Source: Rhizopus sp. PT2906 | Lineage: Eukaryota > Mucoromycota > Mucoromycetes > Mucorales > Rhizopodaceae | Direction: 5' to 3' | NCBI GenBank assembly: GCA_025529335.1 | Contig: JAMYHX010000531.1 | Coordinates: 1-28,473, forward strand | DNA length: 28,473 nucleotides | Shown here: piece by piece, positions 10,760 through 19,344 of the stretch | Position numbering within the stretch: the stretch's first letter is position 1 | How the letters are laid out: every line of letters begins with the position of its first letter | Program-made: the position numbers and the translations under genes | The notes under the pieces: model-generated | Told to the model about the DNA's origin: nothing | Database searches by the model: none | Seen by the model: the letters and a program-made list of their open reading frames with translations, nothing else

Positions 10760-12517
10760 ATGTTAGCCTGCCCTCAAGAAATATTCTTTCATAATGATAC
10801 ATCTATGCAACCTCAAGCCAAAAAATCCAGACAGTACAACAGAAAAGATCAGTATAATGGCTTAATCAATAACCCAAATGTCATTATCTCAGCAAACACT
10901 TTCAGAGACAAAGAAGAGCAAGTGTGGCCTCCTGATGTAGAAGACGCGTTTACTGAAGGTAGAGCTATAGAGGAATCACACTACTTGCTCCATATGTTAA
11001 CACCCCCTTGTTTCCCTCCTCCTCTCCTTTTTTCATAGCTCTTGAGTCGATTCCAAAACTAGGAAGAAGAAAGATACTTGTGAATGGAAAGCCTTGTGGT
11101 AGAAATGAACTTATTTCTGATTTCATCTATCGAAAGACAGGAAAGATTCGTACCAGAAAGCAAGTCTCTTCTCATATTCAAGTCTTGAAGAATACACGCA
11201 AAAGCGATTTCCATTGTAAAAGTCACTCTATGCACTATTTGACTGGTATTAATACCTCTTCTGTAGTCATGCGGTTACTTACGGATTCAAATGAAGTATC
11301 TGAAGAATCCAACAGTAACAACAAGTCCTGCGCACAGCCTGTTTCGACCCATATGCATCCCAGCAGCAGTGCGCCCACTTCCTCAGTTAACCCTCAATTG
11401 AAGACAATCAAATCTATCGAATCGTTTTCCTCTGACGACTCATCCATCAACTCCTGTTCTCCATCACCTACTGACTTTATGCTTGACATGATGCAAGGAG
11501 ACCCAGCTCAGAGACATGTCTTCTCTGTGCTCAAGGATGTTTATGATCCGTTTCAACAACCCATTTTTAATGACTTAATGCACCTTGATCCTTTAATGAC
11601 TGGTATGGACCCTTTCCTTGGCACTTTCCCTACACTAAACCAATCAGTGGTCGACACTGCCAATTTAATGTTACCAAATCAGCAAAATACAAGCATGATA
11701 GAGAGCAGCAGCCCTTTACCCTCTACCAATGAATTCGCCTTTTGGCCAAGCTATTTCTGTCTCTACTTGGAATATACCCTTCCTTGTGACCCCTATCGAC
11801 GCTTAACATATAATCTCGCTCATATGCCTCAATGTCACCCAAGCTCCATCTCGACCATCTCGTTAGAAGGTTTGCCTAAAGAAAAATGTCCCCCTTTGGC
11901 CACTTTATCTCCTGATACAGTTGCTTTGATGGCCAAGGTTTGCTCTTCCACTCAAGTACGATCTGTTATGATACTCATTTTTTTTTTAAAAAAAAAAACA
12001 ATAGGTTAAAATAGACCTTAGCTTGGACATTTCCGACTTCACATTCAATAACACATCCTACTTTGAAACAAGCGAACGAAAGACAATGGAATGTACCACG
12101 ACTGTCTACTCTTTTGGCAATATTGTCTTGGAGTCAAAAGAATCTCAGCAAGCATTGTGGTTAACTGAAGGAAAATATGTCTACAACTTTGCACTCGTCA
12201 ATCAGTTCTTGGATGCATTTATTAAAGGCATTCGATCACTTTTGTCTTGGGAAGAAGTTGATATGGCAATCAATAACCTATGCATCGTCCAAGTAATGTA
12301 TTCATACAATGTGAACGATACTGATACTAATCATTTTATATAGTCTTTTGAAGATGTTGAAATAAAGCTTTGTGGTACAAATCAGCCACCATCACTTGTC
12401 ATAGCGTATGAATTCGAAAGGGGTCCTGCAACGATTGAAGTCTCTGCAATTAGTAACAAAATCGTCAATGAAAAATTCAATCAAGGATTGGAATTCCTTG
12501 GTGAATTATTGAAGTGA
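10760..12517 (+). CDS. TEA/ATTS transcription factor with TEAD-like C-terminal domain
   Basis: Transcription factor of the TEA family (Tec1/AbaA in fungi, TEAD/Scalloped in animals). Exons 10760-10958, 11039-11955, 12005-12292, 12344-12517 give 525 aa. TEA DNA-binding domain at about 54-121: VWPPDVEDAFTEALESIP, GRRKI..GKPCGRNELI, and recognition helix RTRKQVSSHIQVL. The first intron interrupts the TEA domain at A67. A Ser/Asn-rich linker follows. From about residue 302 the protein resembles the animal TEAD YAP-binding domain: YFETSERKTMECTTTVYSFG matches the TEAD stretch ending KVCSFG, and later KYVYNF, then AINNLCIVQ, and SLVIAYEFE match the TEAD YVYR, VLENFTIL and CIAYVFE segments in order. 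The animal palmitoylated cysteine position is Y407 here. The roughly 224-residue C-terminal length fits that domain. The TEA call is firm; the C-terminal homology is by eye and less certain. Confidence 0.9.
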
Positions 12518-12907
12518 TTTATGCATACTTTCTCTTACCCCCTTATATTATCATCCCCCTCTTCAATTTTATATACACACACACACATCTTCATATACAT
12601 GCATCACTCATATATATACTGACAACCTTTTCATATATACAAGCATTAATTCACTTTCGTTCTTTATTTATTCGTATATGGCTACCTTTTTTTTTCTTTT
12701 TTCTATTTAATATGGGCATGATTCTATGTAATCCAAGTAGGCATAAACAAGTTTTAATATGTATATAATCCTCCTCTTTCTCTCTCCTCACCGTTTTTTA
12801 TACATAAAAAAATAAAAAGGTATATTGTTCTTACAAATGGATTCTCCTTTAATTATCATTATTAAACCTTGTTTTTTTTTTTAAAAAAAAAAAGTAAAAC
12901 TAGCATT
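12518..12907. other. Convergent 3' intergenic region
   Basis: Lies between the stops of the TEA factor (+) and the FYVE gene (-). It has CA and TA short repeats near 12570-12640, and a perfect T11A11 block at 12872-12893. No gene seen; most of it is probably 3' UTR of the two genes. Confidence 0.5.
12872..12893. repeat. T11A11 perfect palindrome
   Basis: Eleven T followed directly by eleven A, 15 bp beyond the FYVE gene stop. It is self-complementary, so it can act as an A/T-rich 3' element on either strand. Confidence 0.7.
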
Positions 12908-14634
12908 TCATTTCTGTTGAACAATGATTAAATCCTGAAAACATCCATCACATACACGACTCCATTCAAATTGACCATTGGATGAAAACAAAGGTAGTCG
13001 GTTCGAACTATGTCTCTGACAGATCACATGTCCACAGCGTCTACAGTGATGACGTCTAACAAACAGTGAAAAGCGGGCTGAACAAGACTGAAATTGGCAA
13101 GTGCTTGCCTCCTGATCAGGGACCCATAAGGATTTAGGGAGAAGCGTGAATCGAGTTTGTTTATCCTTATCCGTGATATGTAGCACATACTGATGCTGAT
13201 GAAATCTAATGTGTCGGATGTTGGGCGAAATAACATTTGACTAAAAAAGGAAGCTGTCAAAACGTCACTCACAGCGTACAATCTTTAAACCTTTACCTGC
13301 TCATCTTGGCTTACTTCATACACGGGTTCACTTGTTGTCCCTCTGCCCGCGATCATTAGATCGATTCCGTTTAGGTGATCTTCGAATGTGTGTATGACGT
13401 GACCGGTACCAACACCTCCTCCTACAAACATACCTATATCCCACCTCATCTTTTGTACAATATCTTGCTTTTCTTCCAACTGAAGTATATCGGCAATCGA
13501 TTTACTAAAGTCCCAACGATGTACCTCCTCATCGTCTTCTTCTTCTATATGGTATCCTTCTGCATCTAATGCGTCATCATCATGTATACCCTCTAGCTTT
13601 CTTAGAGCATCTTCTCGATGCATTCCCCGCCGTCTCTGAGTTGACTCTATCTTCATGTCTATATCAGCTGTCAGTTCCTCTAACGAGTCGATCATGAGTA
13701 ACTGTTGTTTGGCGACCTCCTGACACTCTCGTATTCGTTCTTCGTACTGTTTCTCTCGTTCATAAAATTGTTCGTGTATGGACTGATTTAGAAACATGAG
13801 TTCCCTGACTCGTTGTTCGGCGTGAAGCACCTCGACGGAGAGCTTTTCTAGTTCCTCAGATTGGTGTATACACAGTGTAACCAAACTTAAGAATTGTTTC
13901 CTCCACTCGAGGACTGATGTATCCTCGTGTTCACTCTGCACGGAAGCTGTTTCAGAAAGTTCATCTAATCTGGAATGAATCAAATTATTCGTTGTCACAA
14001 ATAAGGCTGTCAGATTAGGACTTGCTATCGTCCTTGTCTCTTCTTCGTCTGTAGTGTCATTCGCGTCAAAAGAAGCATTAAAATTATCCCAGCTAATCTC
14101 TTGCTCTTCTCTGTCACTGGCTGATACCTCCAGGTAGCCGTGAGAACGTATACGTCTGTGACCTGCACTCGTCCGGCTCTCATGGCTGTCTACTAAGCTG
14201 AGTCTTCGAAGATGGGGCGCTATCCTTTCCTTTTTACGTTTGATCGATAGTTCATCGTAAAATAGCTCTTGGACATGAAGTTCCTGCATAGACCGTGTGA
14301 TACCATTCAGTTTGGCTCGAAGGATATCAAATGCGTCAATATGAGGGTCCCAGTGTTCATCTTTTGTTTCTGTTCGTTGTAGAATGGAGGATTTGGTCTG
14401 TCTGGGTTCTATCGACGCAGGGCGGCGTCGAGTTGTGCTGATACTTTCTCGTCGTCTCTTTAGTTGTGATTTCAAAGCGTGTTTCATTAGTAAACTTTCA
14501 TTTGCCATTTCTTCAGACATGGCTTGTTCAGCCATTTGAAAAGAAGATTGTCTTTTTCTTTCACGAAATGCTGGTTCCATATATGTTTCTTTATAAAGGC
14601 CAAACTTGTTATCAACATCGTGAAGAGAATTCAT
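12908..14634 (-). CDS. FYVE zinc-finger coiled-coil protein
   Basis: Two exons, 14634-13297 and 13240-12908, joined in frame across a 56-bp intron, give 556 aa. The N-terminal two-thirds is charged, with Arg-rich segments (about 20-75) and predicted coiled coil at about 240-330 (for example SEELEKLSVEVLHAEQRVRE). The C-terminus is a FYVE-type finger, a domain that reads phosphatidylinositol 3-phosphate on endosomes: WVPD at 485-488, the basic RRHHCRRCG at 508-516, and RVCDGC at 541-546. Putative zinc ligands are C494, C499, C512, C515, C520, H523, C543, C546. The first pair is spaced Cx4C rather than CxxC, and the sixth ligand is His rather than Cys. Likely an endosome or vacuole-associated adaptor; the partner is unknown. 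The intron falls just before the finger; without it the reading frame ends at 13285 and the finger is lost. Confidence 0.85.
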
Positions 14635-16602
14635 TTATCGTTATTTTCTTTTTTATATATAATATCTGTAACTATTAGAAACATTCATCGCGTACAAAAG
14701 AAAAGACTTACTTTTTATGTACACATAGAACAAGAGGATTTGTATTCGTAAGAAGAGAAAAAAAAGGTACAAAAAAGGTACTACTGGTACCTCCCCTTAA
14801 AATGTAAGAGATTATATATGTATAAAAAAGGGTGTATCATGAGATCATCCATATCCACACGTCACTTTTCATCTTTTTTTTTTTAATGTATTCATAAAGT
14901 CAAAAAAGAAGGAGTTGTCAAGAATGATTAAAGAAGAGAGAGAGAGAGAGAGAGAGGGAAAGAGAAAGAGAAAGAGAAAGTTGCTTATAAAATCACTTAC
15001 CAGGTTCATTTACTAATTTCAAGTTCAGATATTGAAAGGGTTTTTGATGATTAATTTAAACGAAACAATAGAGAGATCAGTAGATCTTCTCAAAGTGTAT
15101 CAGATTTATCATCGTTTCATCAGACTAGTTTAGTGATTTGAGAGGGCATTTATAAAGTAAGGAACTACTTTAAATCTTGGCGGCATAATAATGTTTTCGA
15201 GAAACAGAGCATAAATCGATGAAAGGGTACCTGTATATGATTGTAATCTCGCATAAATGTTTATGATAAAAGCAGCCGCGTATATCTACTTTATGGGATA
15301 GAATAGAAATTTAGTTTAGAATAGTTCGGTAAAGGAAAGAACTAATTCTTTTATATATATATTTGTAATAAACTCATTGCTGTTTATAGATATTTGCCTC
15401 TGAGAGATCCTTTTAATACAAGATTTCATAGTCCTCTTGAAGAAATGATAACACAAAAAGGAGAGCCTAAAGTAGTAAGAATGCTTTGTGAGTTTAAAGA
15501 AAGATATGTCAGTAATAACCGTTGTGATCTTTTTCTTAATATAGTCTAGGTTAAAATCTGATAGATGAACCCTTTACGCAAACTATAGCATTATCTTTAA
15601 GCATACTTTTGATACTATCACTACTTGAGTGGATCAAATCATAGCATATGTAAAAATAACCAATGCTTGAGAAAGAAGCGATTGTAATCTTATTGGTTCC
15701 TGCCATTATCAACAAGATTCTTGCTGACTATTAGAAATTTATGGACAAATAATTCTTCATATGCTTCATTGTGTGTTGTGTCACGTTAATTTTTAGTTGA
15801 TAGGCTTTTCATGGCATGATATTATTATTAAATCCCTAAAGAGAGCTTAATCATAAACTTGCATAGTAAATTAAGTATTTAGAAGCTGGTGTTGAAGATG
15901 TATCAATTACTGCTATTTAAACTAACCTTGACTTTAGACAATATGATCAATTACTGAATCGTCATGGTTACTAAATATCAAACACATGGAATAATAATGT
16001 AGAATGACGCGCAAAACAGGTGCCTGATTACACATTGGACTCTTCTAGAACACATACACAAAAGAGCTGTCAAGACGATGTTTGATCTAAAGTCAATTTT
16101 TTCCTACTAAAATAAATTGATGTTACCATGGATTAATATTAAAAAATACTAAAAATAAGAAGCCTATTTTACAAAATAAATTAAACACGTCTAATACAAT
16201 CAAATAGCTCTTTTAATTTTTCTAATTAAAGAATTCATTCCCCTATCAGAACAGAAACAGTTACTAGAGAAAAAAAGGGGGGATTGCTTATCTGGAAGTG
16301 CTCCCGATTTTCCGGATCCAGGGTTAAAAAATGAGGAGATAAAGTCTCTTTCAGGTCGCGTAACATAGCTACTGCATATAATTAACTGAGTTTCTTGAGG
16401 ATAAAGAAAAGAAAGGTAGCTTAGTAAAGGACTACCAATGGATTATGCTCTGGGCCATGGTTCGATCGCATATCGTATCAACTGAAGCGTTTATATTCAT
16501 AAAGATAAAGAAATATGAAAGAGCAATAGAACAACAAGATATACATGTACATTATATTAAAGAGTGTTATTTATTAAGTGCTAATACAGTATAGAATGAA
16601 AA
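14635..16602. other. Gene-poor intergenic region
   Basis: About 2 kb of AT-rich DNA upstream of the FYVE gene and downstream of the first secreted-protein gene. Contains a GA-rich repeat (14935-14980). No open frame with coding character, no tRNA, no obvious transposon ends. Confidence 0.5.
14935..14980. repeat. (AG)n followed by (GAAAGA)n purine repeat
   Basis: About 11 AG dinucleotides, then GAAAGA hexamer units, all purine on the plus strand; located about 300 bp upstream of the FYVE gene start. Confidence 0.9.
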
Positions 16603-17307
16603 TTATAAGCCTTTAATGATAAGCTTAGCGGATTCAGTAGCGTTCAACTTGGCACAAGCCTTGACTCCGACAGAGATACAGCTATCGATGGCAGCCTTTT
16701 CATTGATAGAGGCGTTGACGGAAATCTTTGCAATGAGAGGAATGTCTACCTTGAGGTTCTTAAGAGTCACTTCAATTTGCTCCTTAGCCTTGAGCTTCAA
16801 GCTAACACCAATCTTGGGGAGTTCGATCTTGAGAGATTGCTTAAGTTTGGCTTCAACATCAATAAGGATCTTCAAGAGTTGCTTTTCAGTAAGAGACTTG
16901 TGGCCACACTTCTTGCGAAGAAGAACTTCAATTTCCTTGAAAACCTTAGCCTTGACTTGAGCCTTCAATTCAGCATCAAGTTCAGCCTTCAACTTCTTGA
17001 CAGCAGCCTTTTGAATAGCCTTGATATGAAGATCATCGATTTGAACAGCACCACCGAGAAGAGAAGCCTTGATGTCCAAAGAAGCAGAGAGTTCTTCAGC
17101 AAAGTTGGCAGTTACCTTGGCCAATACCTTGGTATAAACTTGAGCTTCAACAGAGGCCATCACCTTGGCAATCAAGGCATCATTAGCCTTGACAGGATAT
17201 TTGTAATGACGAGGCATCAAACTGCTGGCAGCAGTAACAGAGTTTGCAAACACATTACAAGCAAAAGTGATAGTAAGGAGCAATAGAGTGGCAAACTGAA
17301 ACTTCAT
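16603..17307 (-). CDS. Secreted Lys/Ala-rich protein, tandem paralog A (unknown function)
   Basis: Intronless, 234 aa. A clear signal peptide (MKFQFATLLLLTITFACNVF, cleavage likely near residue 22) points to secretion. The mature protein alternates hydrophobic and charged residues over long stretches and ends in two strand-like segments, VDIPLIAKISVNASINEKA and CISVGVKAC. Cysteines are few; the C-terminal pair spaced Cx7C (C208, C216) is shared with paralog B at 18554-19282, as are ALIAKVMASV/TLVAKIMAAV-type segments, LLGG, IKAIQ, LTEKQLLKILID, KIELPK and the final GL. The two align with almost no gaps after the signal peptide. Lysine is coded almost always by AAG and alanine often by GCC, unlike RAD51 in this window, suggesting high expression. 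A TATAAATA box lies 61 bp upstream. I do not recognise the family; an extracellular or cell-wall role is inference. Confidence 0.85.
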   Translation of the reverse strand: MKFQFATLLLLTITFACNVFANSVTAASSLMPRHYKYPVKANDALIAKVMASVEAQVYTKVLAKVTANFAEELSASLDIKASLLGGAVQIDDLHIKAIQKAAVKKLKAELDAELKAQVKAKVFKEIEVLLRKKCGHKSLTEKQLLKILIDVEAKLKQSLKIELPKIGVSLKLKAKEQIEVTLKNLKVDIPLIAKISVNASINEKAAIDSCISVGVKACAKLNATESAKLIIKGL

Positions 17308-17367
17308 GATAAAGTTTGAAGGAAAGGAAAGGGATAAGTTTATTTTCTGAATTGCAAAGTACCCGAC

Positions 17368-17375
17368 TATTTATA
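17368..17375 (-). promoter_or_regulatory. TATA box of secreted paralog A
   Basis: TATAAATA on the minus strand, 61 bp before the start codon. The flanking 12-mer CAATATAAATAG is identical at the promoter of paralog B. Confidence 0.65.
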
Positions 17376-17694
17376 TTGTTTTTTCCCCCTGTCGCTATAT
17401 AATGGCATGTTAACAAAAGCTGTCACTTGGGGCAGGATGTTTTCTTTCACGCTTTACTTTGTGAAATTCACTAACTTTGATTCTCCTTGTAAAATAAAAT
17501 AAATGAGTAAATTTAGTTATTTAGTAGCAAGACAATGTACCAAAAACAGACAATAAAGTATGAATTCTCGGTCTTGTGGCACGTCCTATTTTTACTATTG
17601 CTAATGGCTGCTGACTTTGATTTTACACTTGCATAAAGGCACGATGTACTGCATTATGAGAGTGGGACAAGGTATACTCACGTTGTCATACACT

Positions 17695-17715
17695 GAGAGA
17701 GAGAGAGAGAGAGAG
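17695..17715. repeat. (GA)n microsatellite
   Basis: About ten GA units, uninterrupted. Confidence 0.9.
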
Positions 17716-18553
17716 GGACAAGATGAGGGAATCTTAGAACTTTCTCCTACTCCGTGTCACACTGTTGACTGGACTCTGCTCTTCAAAACTGCTTATTAAC
17801 CATTTTTATCAAATAAAGATAAGCATCGCTTGTTTAATATATAAAAAAGTAACATGAATAAATGACAGGTACAATATAAAAGTTTGTTTTCATATACACA
17901 TTGGGCGTCAACGTTGTAACAACTTTGATGCGATAATTCATCCAGTGTACATATGTACTACAGATCAGTTGCTTGAGCAACATTCTATATGTTCAATCAT
18001 ATTCATTTGAAGGTCAGCAATAGACATTGAATCCAGACATATATACACTTCTTTACTCTGTCTGCCCCTTCTTTGTTAATCGCATACATATTTAAGATAA
18101 CAATAGTACGAAATCATAAAAATTATAAAGGCACAATTGTAGTGATTAAGAGCAATACATAGTCAATAATAAGGAAGAGAGCTCTTTTTTGACATTGTAC
18201 TAAAAAACACAATATACAAAGATGGCTAAAAATATGTTAAATTAAGTTCCTTTCTATTAAAAATAACTTGATCAACAAGTCCACGTTTGAGTTACAATGA
18301 TTAATGAATTTATTCAAAACAAAACAAAAAAAAGGGAGACGTATCAAAATCTACTCTGCCCCGTGCTCTCATTTGCCGAGTAAAGAGAATGGACATCATA
18401 GACTAATAACGATCATCCGTATCCAAAAGCTTCCACAAAATAAATAAAGAAAAAGTGTGCTATTAACAGTGATAATTTATTTGACTTTGTTAAAGCTACA
18501 AATATTAATACATGTAAAGAAAAAGGATATGATTGATTTCACTGATATAATCC

Positions 18554-19282
18554 CTACAATCCGTTAAGGATGACTTGGGCAGAAGCATTAACATCAAGAG
18601 CAAGACAGGCCTTGACAGCAATATCAATACAGACGTCGACAGTAGCCTTTTCGTCAACAGTGACCTTGATATCAACCTTGGCAATGATAGGAATGTTAAC
18701 AGAAGCCTTCTTAATAGCTACTTGAATCTCTTCTTCAATCTTGGCCTTCAAGGCAACATCGAGCTTGGGAAGCTCAATCTTGACAAGAGCCTTGGCTTGG
18801 ACTTCAAGATCAACCAGGATCTTGAGGAGTTGTTCCTTGGTGAGAGGAGTAGAACCGAGCAACTTGCGGAGGTCAGCTTCGAGAGGAACATAGACATTAG
18901 CATCAACATCAGCCTTGACAGTAGCATCCAAGTTAACCTTCAAGTTCTTGATAACAGCAGATTGAATAGCCTTGATTTGGAGACCATCGATGCTGATGAT
19001 ACCACCGAGAACGCTAGCATCAACTTGTAAACCGGCCTTGATCTTTTCACAAATGTTTGCAGTGATATCAGCAAAGACCTTAACATCGAGATCAGCCTTG
19101 ACAGCAGCCATGATCTTGGCAACTAAAGTGTCATCAGGAGTAACGGGGAAGCTAAGGTCACGCTCGACCAAGTTGGCAAGAGAAGAGAGCTCAGTGTCTC
19201 TTTCCATGATAGGAGAGGCGTGGGAGGTGGTAAAGACCATAGCCATAAGGAAGACGAAGAAAGTAGCCAAGTGGAATCTCAT
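18554..19282 (-). CDS. Secreted Lys/Ala-rich protein, tandem paralog B (unknown function)
   Basis: Intronless, 242 aa, same strand as paralog A and about 1.25 kb upstream of it in transcription terms. Signal peptide MRFHLATFFVFLMAMVFTTS with probable cleavage near residue 22. A short extra stretch (ERDTELSSLANLVERD) separates the signal peptide from the conserved body and could be a propeptide; it holds no dibasic KR site, so this is only a guess. The body matches paralog A: DTLVAKIMAAV, ASVLGG, IKAIQ, LTKEQLLKILVDLE, VKIELPKLDVALK, IPIIAKV and C-IDIAVKA-C near the end, closing in NGL. The isolated cysteine differs: B has one in ANICEKIK, A has one in RKKCGHK. Codon use is strongly biased toward AAG and GCC as in A. 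A TATAAATA box sits 55 bp before the start. Gene duplication is clear from the sequence; function is unknown. Confidence 0.87.
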   Translation of the reverse strand: MRFHLATFFVFLMAMVFTTSHASPIMERDTELSSLANLVERDLSFPVTPDDTLVAKIMAAVKADLDVKVFADITANICEKIKAGLQVDASVLGGIISIDGLQIKAIQSAVIKNLKVNLDATVKADVDANVYVPLEADLRKLLGSTPLTKEQLLKILVDLEVQAKALVKIELPKLDVALKAKIEEEIQVAIKKASVNIPIIAKVDIKVTVDEKATVDVCIDIAVKACLALDVNASAQVILNGL

Positions 19283-19336
19283 TTTTAAAAGATTGTGTTG
19301 TTGATATTGAATGAGAATGTTGAAAAGTGGGCCCTC

Positions 19337-19344
19337 TATTTATA
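19337..19344 (-). promoter_or_regulatory. TATA box of secreted paralog B
   Basis: TATAAATA on the minus strand, 55 bp before the start codon, inside the same CAATATAAATAG 12-mer as paralog A. Confidence 0.65.

Larger units (their letters stand above)
17308..18553. other. Intergenic between the secreted paralogs
   Basis: Holds the promoter of paralog A at its left end, a GA microsatellite at 17695-17715 and AT-rich DNA. A 60-codon open frame at 17617-17799 runs through the GA repeat and is not called. Confidence 0.5.

Noticed and set aside
16415..16495. tRNA-like stretch with GTAGCTTAG and GGTTCGATC
   Set aside because: The acceptor and T stems do not pair when folded by hand, so it is not a working tRNA.
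16616..17286. Long plus-strand open frames (114 and 169 codons) opposite secreted paralog A
   Set aside because: They are antisense shadows caused by strong codon bias of the minus-strand gene, which has a signal peptide, a paralog and a TATA box.
18575..19304. Long plus-strand frames (151 and 110 codons) opposite secreted paralog B
   Set aside because: Same cause; no family resemblance and no promoter features on that strand.
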